DNA of 64,000 bases. Source: Capsicum annuum. Its lineage: Eukaryota; Streptophyta; Magnoliopsida; Solanales; Solanaceae. The stretch covers positions 219,123,098 to 219,187,097 of the forward strand of contig NC_061115.1 of NCBI RefSeq assembly GCF_002878395.1, written 5' to 3'. The translations under genes and the position numbers were made by a program. Of this stretch, positions 11,756 through 23,400 are shown one piece after another. Within the stretch, counting starts at the first letter, position 1. Each line of letters starts with the position of its first letter. The notes beneath the pieces are model-generated. The model did not search any database. It worked only from the letters and a program-made list of their open reading frames with translations, and was not told the DNA's origin.

Positions 11756-12140
11756 TGGTTTCTCTATGACTCTACCTTCTTCCTTACCAAAATACTTGGA
11801 ATAAGTTAGAATTCACCCATCTATCTCCTCAAATCATATATGACTACTCTGTCACTGACCTTCAAGCAAATTAGTTTTCTTCTTAAATCTTGTGCAGAAT
11901 TGAAAACTTTAGGATTTTCCCAAGATCAAATAATTTTTTTTTTTCTTGGATTTTTGCTACAGATGTCGGCTTGAGCTCCCACGTACTTCACCAATTACAG
12001 CATTGCAAATTTCAAGCTCAATTTGCTGAAACACAAACAGCATTATGCCTTGAACTCCAGTATCACTAAGCTCAAATCTGAATCCAACAAAGAAAAAGGA
12101 CCAAAACTAAATATTTCTCTCTCCAAAAGAAAAATAACGA
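11756..12140 (-). other. 5' leader and intron end of the ANKRD13-like gene
   Basis: No coding signal. On the minus strand, possible acceptor sites before the ATG at 11755 are 'ctgcacaag' (about 11888) and 'gctacag' or 'ctgtag' (about 11955-11965). These would fit splicing of a distant non-coding first exon. Confidence 0.4.
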
Positions 12141-12600
12141 CGACAACATACCCAGTATAGTCACACAAAGTGGGGTCTGGGGAGGGTAGATTGTACGGAG
12201 ACCTTACCCCTACCTCGGAGGTAGAGAAGCTATTTCCAATAGACCCTCCGGATCAAGAAAAGCAGTCCACCCCAAGAAAAATAGCATTATTACTATTTGA
12301 GACACACATCAAGATTATCATTGACCATGATTTTCTCAAACTAAAAAACAAAAGTCCAACTATAGTACACTTTTTATGTAGTTTCTAGACACAGATTCTA
12401 TTTCCAAAAACTCAAGTTAGACGTGTTCACTCTCCTTCTTCGAACTTCCTCACTCTTGTTGAAAACAACAACAACATACCCAATGTAATCCCACAAGTGG
12501 AGACTGAGGAGGGAAGAATGTACCTAGACCTTAACCCTACCTCGTACAAATAGATAGGTTGTTTCTGATAGACCTTACCCCTAAATTGAAAAGAGGGACA
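12141..12600 (-). mobile_element. two (TTG)n-tailed retroposon 3' ends
   Basis: The copies lie at about 12141-12255 and 12466-12590, both with the CAA-rich end on the left and the 'ggtctggggagggta' block. They are diverged by perhaps 10-20 percent. Confidence 0.7.
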
Positions 12601-12687
12601 TTACACAGTCATGGATCTAACTCTACTTCAATCCATAATTCAACATAAAGATATCCAAATCAACACATATAACTTTATAAACACAAA

Positions 12688-12870
12688 AAAGGGCAGCCCA
12701 GTGCACTAAAGCTCCCGCTATGCGCTGGGTCCGGTGAAGGGTCCCACCACACGGGTGTATTGTACGTAGCCTACCTTGCATTTCTGCCAGAGGCTGTTTC
12801 CAAGGCTTGAACCCGTGACATCCTGGTCACATGGCAGCAACTTTACCAGTTACTCCAAGGCTCCCCTTCT
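12688..12870 (-). mobile_element. full-length tRNA-derived SINE with a 17-bp target-site duplication
   Basis: The flanks 12671-12687 and 12871-12887 are identical ('aactttataaacacaaa'). Between them is a complete copy of the 183-bp SINE, read 12870 to 12688, with box-B-like 'gggttcaagcc' near the head and an A-run at its end. This is the clearest copy of the family here. A decayed copy follows at 12975-13105. Confidence 0.9.
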
Positions 12871-13199
12871 AACTTTATAAACACAAATTATACACAAAAC
12901 CCACAAATAAAAAGCTAAAACTTTACCTCAAAAAGGGACATTACATACTCATCGATCTAATTCTACTTTAAGAAAAGGACAACCCAGTGCACTAGAGCTC
13001 ATGCTGTGCGCGGGGTCCGAGTAAGGACCCGGACACGAGGGTCTACTGTACACGGCCTTACCCTGTATTTATGCAAGAGGTTATTTCCATGGCTTGAACC
13101 CGATCTAACTCTACTTTCGTGCTTTAATTTTTGAAACACAATTCAACATAAAAATACCCAAATCAATACATATAACTATAAACACAAATTATACACAAA

Positions 13200-14080
13200 A
13201 CCCACATATAAAAATCAAATCTTTACCTCAAAAACACCAATTTGAACAAAAGGGGTTTGAGCTAATGAATTTCCAAGATTTCTTCAAGGGTAAAAAGGGA
13301 ATTACAATAAACACAAAACCCACATAGAAAAATCAAATCTTTACCTCAAAAAGACACAATTTGAGCAAAAGGGGTTTGAGCTGATGGATTTCCAAGATTT
13401 CTCGAAGGGTAAAAAAGTAATTTTTAGAGAGAGAAAGTAATACAATTTCTTCAATTTTTGCTTCAAAATCTACTCTACTTCACTATGCTTCAATTTTTGT
13501 AACATAATTCAACATAAAAATACCCAAATCAATACATATAACATATAATAATCAATCTTTACCTCAAAAACACCAATTTGAGCAAAAGGGGTTTGAGCTG
13601 ATGGATTTCCAAGATTTCTTCAAGGGTAAAAAGGTAATTTCAATAAACAAAAATACACACAAAACCCACATAGAAAAATCAAATCTTTACCTCAAAAAAA
13701 ACAAATTTGAGCAAAAGGGGTTTGAGCTGATGGATTTCCAAGATTTCTTAAAAGGGTAAAAAAGTATTTTGTTAGAGAGAGAAAGTAATAAAATTTCTGC
13801 AATTTATTCAATTACTGCTTCAAAATCTAACTCTACTTCACTATGCTTCAATTTTTGTAACATAATTCAACATAAAAAATACCCAAATCAATACATATAG
13901 CCTATAAACACAAATTATAGACAAAACCCACAAATAAAAATCAAATCTTTACCTCAAAAAAAAACAAATTTGAGCAAAAGGGGTTTGAGCTGATGGATTT
14001 CCAAGATTCCTTCAAGGGTAAAAAGGTAATTTTAGAGAGAGAAAGTACTTAAATTCCTGCCAATGCTTCCATTTTTTGCT
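13200..14080 (-). repeat. five tandem copies of a probable 5'-UTR exon of the ANKRD13-like gene
   Basis: On the minus strand each copy reads: 'ctctctct' (in copies 2, 4 and 5), 'acccttgaagaaatcttgg', 'aaatccatcagctcaaaccc', 'cttttgctcaaatttg', a T-run, then 'gag|gtaaagatttgat', which is a good donor site. Plus-strand positions are about 13210-13300, 13335-13440, 13555-13640, 13680-13790 and 13945-14050. A partial donor-side copy is at 12895-12945. The copies lie 1.5-2.3 kb upstream of the ATG. I infer that they are copies of the first non-coding exon; no transcript is available here to prove it. Confidence 0.65.
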
Positions 14081-14417
14081 TCAAATACCAAATGGGTATT
14101 ACTTTCTCTCTCTAGAAATTCATATATATGTATAGATTTTCTTCTTGATTTTTCACTGATCTCAGTTTTTCTCTTTGCTATACCTCACTGGCTTTGTGCT
14201 TGTTTACTGTATAATATTGTGATTTAATTGTTTGCCCTTTGATTTTACTATAATTGCGGAATTGCCATTGATAGTGTCACTATTCAAAGTGTTAAAGCGC
14301 TTGGTTTACTTTTTGATGGACCCAGGCGTGGTCAATGGGCAATGAACCATCACTCTTGAGGGTATTTTTGGAAAAAAAAAAATTAATAGCCGTCGACTCA
14401 ATCGCATAAATTAAAAA

Positions 14418-14680
14418 TAATCGATAAATGTATAATTATATATAAATTGGCTAAAAAGTAAATATTATATTTGACTAGCTATTTTTATAAAATTTCGTAA
14501 AAAATAGTCGATAAATGTATAATTATATGTAAATTGGCTAAAAAAGTAAATATTGAATTTGACTAGCTATTTTTTAAAGTTTCGTAAAAAATAGTCGATA
14601 AATGTATAATTATATGTAAATTGGCTAAAAAAGTAAATATTGAATTTGCCTGGCTATTTTTATAAATTTTTGTATTCACT
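14418..14680. repeat. three tandem units of 87 bp
   Basis: The motif 'tcgataaatgtataattat' recurs at 14421, 14508 and 14595, exactly 87 bp apart. The units are very AT-rich. Confidence 0.8.
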
Positions 14681-14864
14681 AGAGGTTGATATATTACTGA
14701 TAATTTAAAAGAAAAAATTAAGAAAAGATTACATAATATTGCACCTTATCATATTTAGTTAAAATCTCGTTCGTATAAAGTAATTACAGACATCTCGAAT
14801 TTCACTTACGATCGTAATACATCACGAGATCGAAAATATACATTATGAGACCAGCTAAATAGCG

Positions 14865-14998
14865 TATCTCAATCATAAGTGATGCGTCGCGACCATCAGG
14901 GGACCAATTAAGTAATGTATCACGGTCCCTACTCCCTAGTAATGTATCGCGGTCCCTAAGTAATGTATCACGATTATAAGTATTGTATCGCGATACAA
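14865..14998. repeat. minisatellite built on about 21 bp
   Basis: The unit 'taatgtatcgcggtcccta' and variants (tatcacg, tatcgcg) recur about six times with irregular spacing. The cause is not visible. Confidence 0.6.
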
Positions 14999-16012
14999 AA
15001 TCTGAGATTTTATGTAATTTTGAAAAGAGTGGCGATAAGGTGTATTTAGGTACTAAACTGTTGTGATTTATGTTGTTTGTCCAAAATTTAATGATCATTT
15101 TAAAATAAATTCATTCGTAATTTAAAAAATAAGATAAGTAATCTTTATAAAAACACAATTGAAGATACGTGTTCGGTATGAGCGCTTTCTGCTTGTAATA
15201 GATCATGAGTTAGATCAGAACCAATCTAAACGAGTCATAAAAAATGGTCTTTTATTTTTCATAAGGTTCGAATTAAGATCGGAGATCTTGAACAGATGGG
15301 AGGGCCTAATAATTCAAATTCATGTCTCGTAAGGTCAAACTCGTTATTTTTAAGAAAACACTTCTTACTTAAAAAAAAATTCATTCTCAAGATTTGAACG
15401 ATCGAACTCGTAATTTCTAATTAAAAGTGATGATATTCTATATATTCTACTATTAACTTAGATATTATGGTCTTGTTTTTTTTCATAAAATTCGAATTAA
15501 GACCGAAGATTTTGAACAGATGGGAGAGCCTAATAATTCGAATTCATGTCTCATAAGGTTGAATTCGGTATTATTAAGAAAACGCTCTTTACAAGGATTT
15601 TTTTTCATTCTCAAGATTTGAATGATCGAAGTCGAAATTTCTAATTAAAAGTAAAAATATTCTTTATTTTCTTCTATAAATTTGATGGTATAACTCTAAG
15701 CAATTTTTTTTTAAAGAGTCTAATAAAGAAATAATACAACATGAAACTTGTTGGTGCATTTTTATAATCTTCTAAATAAATAGTTAAGAACAAATTTTAA
15801 TTATTATAACCATGTGTTTATGGTATCAAAATTTGAAATTTCTTCCATTATTTTAAATATAAAATAATAATTCTATTTTAGTCTAATCCAAGAACTAAAT
15901 CTACTAATTAAAAGTCATTGGATCCTTTTTCAAGGAATTATTTAAGAGTAATTACTTCCCAATAATGTCAATGTTTGTCATTTTGTTATTTGAAAAATAA
16001 AGTAAATGATTT

Positions 16013-16330
16013 TTTTTTTATAACTGTGATGTTCGAGTCAACTTCCATACATCTCGATTAAATTCTTGAAATACCTGTCACCTACCACGAGCAACAGAAA
16101 AAATGAATTAATATTTTTTTTTGATAATCTTGATGTTCGGATCAGACTGCGCACACTTCAACTAAATTCTCGAAATACCTGTCACCTACCACAAGCAACA
16201 GGAAAAATGAATTAATGAATTATTTTTTTTTGATAACCTTGATGACCAAATCAGATTGCGCATGCTTCAACTAAATTTATGAAATACCTGTCACCTCCGA
16301 CGAACAACAGGCAAAATGAATTAATGAATT
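16013..16330 (-). repeat. three direct repeats of a truncated SINE
   Basis: Units of about 105 bp begin near 16013, 16117 and 16226. Each has 'tttttttgataaccttgatg', 'cttcaactaaatt' and 'gaaatacctgtcacctacc'. They match the end of the SINE family at 8326-8540. Confidence 0.7.
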
Positions 16331-16584
16331 AGGTGAGGCAGTAATTAAATTAATAAACTTTGAGGAGCCAACTAAGCTGTCACATTAATCTAGTCACGAT
16401 AGTGCGTGTAATGTCACAATTTCTAAAAGATCTCAACTTAGGAGATTTCTTTTGTGAAATTATTATTTTAATGTTATTTGGTGAAATTAATATTTTTTTT
16501 ATAAAATATTTAAGGGTGATTAAGATTTAATAATCTTAATGTATACAATAATAAATATTCTATATACCTTCGAATGACATATCT

Positions 16585-16960
16585 TAACCGCCCCAAACCA
16601 AGGTCGAGCCTCGGGCTCACCTACAGAATCATGGACTAACACCCATTGATAATCATAAAAAAAAGGTTCATTCACGCCGTTTCATTCGTTTGACTTGCAA
16701 AAAGTCCCCAATGCCCCCCCCCCCCCTCTCCGAACTGCTCAGATCCACCCAAGAGCCTGTTGAGGACCGCCAAGCGATTTTCCCCCAAAATCGAGCCCCG
16801 ACCTCGAACCTACCCTCAAACCGTAGACTAACTCCCACCGAAGTCGCAAAAAATGAACCGTTTGTGTTTTTTGGCCCGTTTGACTTGCAAAATGATCCCA
16901 ATGACCCCACCGAACCACCAAGATCCACTCAACATCCAGCCAAATGGCCATTGGGAGATT
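16585..16960. repeat. satellite-like repeat of about 190 bp, two units
   Basis: 'cgtttgacttgcaaaa' recurs at 16688 and 16879, and the preceding 'actaacacccattgataatc' pairs with 'actaactcccaccgaagtc' one unit later. The open frames here on both strands come from the repeat's unusual base composition and are not taken as genes. The run of C at about 16714-16728 falls inside it. Confidence 0.6.
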
Positions 16961-17621
16961 TGTATGAATTGAACAAAACTTAAATAAAAGAGCAAAATCA
17001 AATCTTGAAGTTAAATGTAGTTAATCAAATATCCCAAAAACTAAATTAGAGTCACAATTATTGTTGGATGCTATGGCATTTCAAATGTACGTAGATTTTA
17101 CTCACTCCTACCTTATTTCGATAAAAAAAAAAAATTGTTTTCTATAGATTATGAGCTTAAGGATCTCATCTTATATTTTATTTACAAGTATCAAAAAATT
17201 ACAAACTTATCAAAGTTTTATGATCCCATAATATAAGGCATTTTATTTTTTTATATTTTTTTATTGATGAATAATAATTTGTGCACGTGTGAGTTCACAC
17301 GTGACATAGTTAGGACAAAACTAATAAACAACCAAACAATTTTGGTTCTCAAAGGTTAGTTCGTATTTTTATTTTGTGCTGCCTTTTAACCCCACAAAAA
17401 AGTTAATGTTTGGTCCACTTTGTTATGGATTTTATGAGACCTTATGGGCTTACTCTGAGGCCCATATGTCTGTCAGTTCACTATCTTTCTTGGCCCACAT
17501 TTGATTTTTTTACGACGGGTAAATACTTACTCGCGCTCGATGTTTATAGTAGGAATAGGTACCACTTAGCTATGGTTGAGGGACAAGCGCGTATATGCAT
17601 GATAGAGTAAAGCATCTAGTA

Positions 17622-17881
17622 CCCCTGAACTATGATCGAATTTGATACGACATACTCCAACTTCACGGGGGTCCTATTACCCCGAACTAAATTTTAGCGT
17701 ATTTTTGTCAATCTTTTTAGCTGATGTGGCACCTTTGACGTGAACCCCATTTTATATGTAATAAAGATGTCACGTTAGCACAAAAAAGTGACAAAAAAAT
17801 GCTAAATTTGAGTTCAGAAGAATAATAAAACCCCAGTGAAGTTGACGTGCCTTAGCAACTTTAGCCATAGTTCGAGAGTGC
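17622..17881. mobile_element. MITE-like inverted-repeat element, copy 1
   Basis: The left end ('ctgaactatgatcgaatttg', then 'ccaacttcacgggggtccta') matches the reverse complement of the right end ('ctcgaactatggctaaagttg', then 'gtcaacttcactggggttt') over about 50 bp. A related element lies at 18355-18580. Confidence 0.65.
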
Positions 17882-17983
17882 GCTGCATGTTCATCTCTGA
17901 ATCTTTTATCCATTTGTAAGGTGTAAATATCGCGTCCAAATAGGTAAGTACCGACGGTTCGCTTAACACCCTCTCCCCACCGA

Positions 17984-18008
17984 CCCAACACCCTAACCCT
18001 AACCCTAG
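17984..18008. repeat. short telomere-like run
   Basis: Three consecutive CCCTAA-type units (caccctaaccctaaccctag). Such 'telo boxes' occur in plant promoters, or may mark an old repair event; here no gene start is adjacent. Confidence 0.6.
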
Positions 18009-18354
18009 TCGTCATCCTATTCAAGAATTCAGATCTCATAAACTTAAAAACTCGGATATGTCCCTTGTTATTCGAGGTGATCAGTCGAACATCATATATA
18101 TATATATATACGATCATATATTAATTTTTCGTATATACATATATATACAGTAAAATTTTGATTGACAAATAGAGACGTACAAAATAGGACAAACACAGAG
18201 AGGCACATGCAATGTTGCTAAGAAAGATTGGTCCCCTTTAGCATGTGGAAGTGTTCACAATGAACAGTGTAATTGGCTCTTTCAAAGTACAAACTTTAAA
18301 TATAGCCTAAAAGATTTTCTTTTAATCAAGGGAAAGAATCAGAAATATATCTAA

Positions 18355-18580
18355 AACTCTAGCGAAATTTGATGTAACACGCCTTAACTTTGTGGGGGTC
18401 CTCGACTATTTATTACCGTATTTCTGAAACTTATATTTGTCCAGATGGATCACTTCAGACCCTTACGCGCTCGGTGTGCGTGTATTCACGCAGTGGTCCA
18501 GCTGGACAAAATATGCCACGAAAATATGATAATAAACAGTCCGGCACAAAGTTGAGGCGTGTTATAGCAAGTTATATGTA
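18355..18580. mobile_element. MITE-like inverted-repeat element, copy 2
   Basis: 'gtaacacgccttaactttgtggg' on the left pairs with the reverse complement of 'cacaaagttgaggcgtgttata' near 18550-18567. Neighbouring blocks ('gactatttattacc' and 'gataataaacagtcc') also pair. Same general design as the element at 17622-17881. Confidence 0.6.
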
Positions 18581-19028
18581 TATTTCAAACCTTTTTCCCT
18601 TTAATCAAAGGAAAGATAAAATAGTCCTTTCAAGATGTTACAATACAACACATGATATTAGTGTCAACCAAACACTTCAACTTGTGAGAAGAACAATGGT
18701 GTTTATTGGCATCATAAAAGAAAACTATATTCGTCGACAGAGAACCCTCTTAGAAAAACTATATTCGTCGACAGAGAACCCTCTTAGACTCATCATGGTG
18801 ACATTGGATTCATTGACATAGTAAACAACTTTATTCGTTGGAGAAGAAACAGGGATCTAGGGAGGGTAGAGTGTACGCAAACAACATACTTGATGAAATC
18901 CCAGAAAATGGGATCCAGGGAGGGTAGAGTGTATGCAAACCTTACCTTTGCCTGGAGGTAGAGAGGTTGTTTACAAAAGACCCTTGGCTATTTGTTGGCA
19001 AAGCAAACCACACTAATAGACTTGTCAT

Positions 19029-19217
19029 ATGGGGACACTGGGTTTATTAGCCAGGAGTGGTGCACACGGTCGTGGGGGTGGTCTCCCTAGTTCGCAAGGA
19101 GGTAGGACAGGTGGTCGTACAGGCACCCCGTCCACACCCAGTCCACAGGGTCATTTGTATGAGGCTTCGGATGCTGTGATCACAGGTATGATTCCCGTAT
19201 GTCATCGGCCATTCTAG
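19029..19217 (+). mobile_element. Ty3/gypsy polyprotein fragment
   Basis: A 62-codon open frame contains SDAVITGMIPVCHR, the hallmark of the junction between the gag region and the protease in plant Ty3/gypsy elements. It is preceded by a Gly/Arg-rich linker (GRGGGLPSSQGGRTGGRTG). The catalytic Asp region that should follow is missing, so only a short relic is left. No LTR is visible beside it. Confidence 0.7.
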
Positions 19218-20457
19218 GCAACTTGACTTCAACATCCAAGTAGCAAAGGACAAAGAAATCGACAAGAATAACATTGCAGTCCATACAAAACTATCAAAGA
19301 TTCACAGAACACAAAAACGGAACAAAAAGCAGATAACACGGCGGCACATTGGCACTCACTTACACTAAAACCTCATCTAGACAAAAAGGTATCTGAAACC
19401 GCTGAAAATTGGAACAACAAAAGATGATTAATAACATCGATTTGTCACAGTTAAAGAAAGAACAAATGCAGAAGTTCTGAATTACCAGAAGGTACATACA
19501 TTATCGCCAATCGCTCATGTTCCAAGTCCTTCATAATTCATGTTTGGCAGCTTTCAAAACTAGCATCGACAGATACTTCGAGAGAGCGTGCTCTGTGCAG
19601 ACCAAACAAAATTTTCCTCTGCGGCTTATCTCAAAAGAACATCTTGGTGGAACACAGATATTTCCAAGAGCAGCTTATCCCCACTTTGTTTTCTGTGCAA
19701 ATTCACGCGCGGGCTCAAAATTCAGCTTGAGATGAAATTCACTGCAGGCACCTCGCTGAAACTAGTATAGATTTAAAAAGCAGGAGTTCAGCATTATGGT
19801 ATAGCAAAATATCCTCATTATGTCCAGGGCTTGTAATAAAAGTGATCAAAATGGCAAGAGGACCACACAGTAGTAATAGGAGGCCAAATTAGCTAAGCTA
19901 AAATGAACACAAACCAAGAGATGTTCTAGTATTGCGACTGAAATCAGAATGTATCTCCCATCGGCTACGACATAATCTCTAATAAAAAGGGATTCTGCCT
20001 TCACCTTGGGAGTCTATAAATTTTGTTATGAATTCAGTTCCAGCCAGCATTCTATATTTGAAGCTCAGAATATGTATTTTTCTCATCTTTTCAATTATTT
20101 TAGACGGAACAGTGTCATGCCATTAAAGTGAACTATATAAAACACTTATGGCCCAGGCGTGGAAAAAGTAGGAGAACGGCTTGCTTCAACAATTTTTACA
20201 CAGCCTTAACATATGGCGCTACTTCAGCGATGGTTTAGTATCATCTAAAAGGGCTTGTCACCCCAGGAGTTTGTAAGTTTAGTCAAGTACTAGACCTTCT
20301 AGCATCTTCATAATATTAAAGAGTGGACACTGGGTTAAAAAACAGAGAGATCTTGATAAAAGATACTTTTCACAGAACTATCCATCTACAATATGTACCG
20401 GTTGAAGATGATGTAATAAATGGATTGCCTGTACCTTTCCACCTTGACAACTGAAAC

Positions 20458-23400
20458 TCAAAAGGGCGCCTCCAGTGATTCATCCCAGACATCTGCACTT
20501 CCGTTGGAGGCATCCTCTGCATCTTCCTCCATTGAAAGTCTAATATATTCCCTGTGTGCAAAGCGATCCCACTCCGTCAAATGCGGGTTCTCACGTTCCT
20601 GGGACAAAGAAATTTATGTTAATCCATTGGTAACAATGATGAAGGAATGAAGACCGAGCTCATTTACTTATTAACCAAGCATTAACTCACTTGACGTATA
20701 AGGAACGGGTCGCGGGTTTCAAATGCCATGAACTTATTGAGATTAAAGAGGACATTAAAAACACTGCCAGATAGTTTATTGCCCTTCAGGTCGCGTAACG
20801 TAAAATAACTTTCATCCTGCAAGTAAAGAAACTTCAGTGTTATGTATCATTTTTGAAAATTAACCCAGATGTACAATTGAAACATTATATATTGTGCATC
20901 AACTCAAACAATACAGAATTGAAGAATGGCATAACTTTTTCCGTTGGTAACGAAAACGATTACTTCTTTCCCAAACTAGTTGTATATTTAGGGGAGGAAA
21001 CAGATTTGCTGAGTTTTTTTATATCTGCACGACCATTGACCAAGAAATTTAATTCAGCACATTGGTTCCCCAATTCACCATCAGGAAGATAAAAATCTGC
21101 CTGCCAACCTCACCAGAGCTTTAAAAAACGCAATTAACAAACTTTAAGTTTTGCACTGCATTCTTTCACATAAAAATGATTCAGACAATTCAACTTTCAA
21201 ACTTCAAATTAGGTACCAAAAGAGCTCCAACAAGAAGTGCTCTCTCATTACAGTAGAAAAACATTCATCTGATGAATATGTCCAAGCATGAGTAGGATAC
21301 GACATAATAAAGACATCAAATATGAAAAAATCAAAGATTACCTCTGGACTAATCATGTCAACCATCTGGCACAAAATATCCTCAAAAAGCACTGGCTCTT
21401 GGCCCATGCATTCCATTCTATGCAACTGCTCCTCATAAAAAAATTGCATTTCATTCCTCGTCAGAATACCATTTCCATCCAAATCTGTGCATTTGAACCT
21501 GCCCATAAATAAATTTAGATAGAGAGAAGAAGCGGTCACCTGCGAGTATGTGTTCATGTTCCACAACTATACAACTGAAAATTTTCTGAAGAGGACTCAT
21601 CATTTTATAATACCATTATTTTGCCTAAATTCTTGGCTGAAATGAACAGAATTCAAACATACAATCCTAATGCAACACACTCAACTAAATGGCCTTCCAT
21701 GACTGTCGTGATAACTCCTGATATACTCTTCATTTTCAAAATGCAACAAGACAGCAATTTGACTTCCAACCCATAAACATTCATATCATCTCACCACCTA
21801 TGATGAAACAAGAGACAGCATAGCAATGATTGAATACACAAATAGATTTGTCTAATCAACCAAGAAAAGCTAAAGAGCTACTAACAAGGTTAGCAGAAAG
21901 GATGATAAGGAAAGAAGACCGAAGAGTTTGGATGACTAGACCGGCTTGCATTTTCTGGGTACTGTTGGCATAGAAATCAGAGATACTTTGAAGATAACCT
22001 CTGCTCCCAGCAGGAAACAAATGATGTAAAGAGACTTGTATGCTCCATCATAACAAGAAGATCCATATGCTCCATTATCGAAGAATCATGAGGAGAAATA
22101 CAACATTTTCATGGAGCTTGAAAAAAGAGTTTCATGTTAATCCTGAAATTTACCAGTATTCAAGACCAGGCTCTGATGTTTTATCCTCCTCTGATAATAT
22201 AAAGTAAACAAAGTCTTCATAACCCATCTTCCCTTCAACTTTACTTGTAAACTTCCTCGGAACCTGACAAAACATTAAAACAGCTAATCTTCTCTATACA
22301 ATTCCATCAGATATCCCTGAGGGGACAACAGAAAATTAAAACACAAACTCCTTATAACGTAATAAGCAAGCATACTTAAAATACAACAGCTTATTCATTA
22401 TTGCAGGGAAGGTAAATTGAGAAGTGAGAAACAGAGTACATGGAAGACTCAAACCTGAGAAAATACTCTATCAACAATCCTGTATGTAAGGCCATGGTTG
22501 CCATATCGAATGAGGTTCTCTTTATCGATCAGAAAATCATGATCGGTATCGAGCTCCCAAAACTTGCAATATATCACGTAAAAGTGTTCGTAAGAGAAGT
22601 ACCTGCAGCAAAAAGGTGCTGAATGATGCTGCAGAAGCTTATACTTGATCGGCAGAAGTAACAAGAACTTGCCCGATGTTATCAGTGAGAATAATGGCAA
22701 GCAAAAGTCCGTAGAACAAGCTCTAAAAGATAAAGAAAGCAATAGAATATCTGACTTAAGCTTCTTTAAGAACCCAAAGAGATCTGCAAAACATTGTGAT
22801 GTGCTTTTGTAATGTCAATCACCCAAAGAGGATTCTGCTAACCAGTGATGTATAATGCCATTTTTCTCTCTTCTTTCTTTGACTAGTCAAAAAAAGATAA
22901 TATCCTAGCACCTCTACTTGTCACATAAACATGCTTGTATTTAAACCACGTGACATGAGACATTTTCATGTTTACAAGGCAACGAAACAAGAACAGATCG
23001 CATCAAGTGAAATAAAAGACGTGAATCTCTAAAATTTCCCGAAATGAAGTCTGTATATTTTTTCATGTCTACATTAAATCAATACTGTTGCAAATGTATT
23101 TATTTACCTAAGGACCTTGTTAATATCTTCTTCTTCATCTGCATGTTGCATAGCAGCAATTAGGTCAGAACGCTTCAGCTCCCTGAGGGTAAGATGACCA
23201 TCACCCAATCTATTCACGTAGAAAAATATTCTGTATATTACAGTTTCAGCTGGCCAATGCAAGAAAATTAACTGTTAAGATAGAGAGTAGCAGTTTGAAA
23301 CCCCTCTATGTTACAAACAAGTATTTAAATAAGATGTATCATTCCACCTGTAAAAAGCACACTATCTACTCCATTCCTAAGTCCCAAAAGGGTAAAAGGT

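Larger units (their letters stand above)
14081..20457. other. repeat-rich intergenic region
   Basis: Besides the elements listed separately, this stretch is AT-rich and holds no recognisable intact gene. It includes a pair of direct repeats of about 200 bp (15245-15440 and 15469-15665), the satellite-like repeat at 16585-16960, and (TTG)n-tailed retroposon pieces at 18843-18990. The last 500-900 bp before 20458 probably contain the 3' UTR of the PP2A gene. Confidence 0.6.

Noticed and set aside
16668..16983. Overlapping frames of 70-97 codons on both strands, Pro-rich
   Set aside because: They coincide with two units of a satellite-like repeat and a C run; no start context or family match.
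17410..17610. 66-codon plus-strand frame
   Set aside because: No recognisable domain and not continued by neighbouring frames; most likely chance in non-coding DNA.
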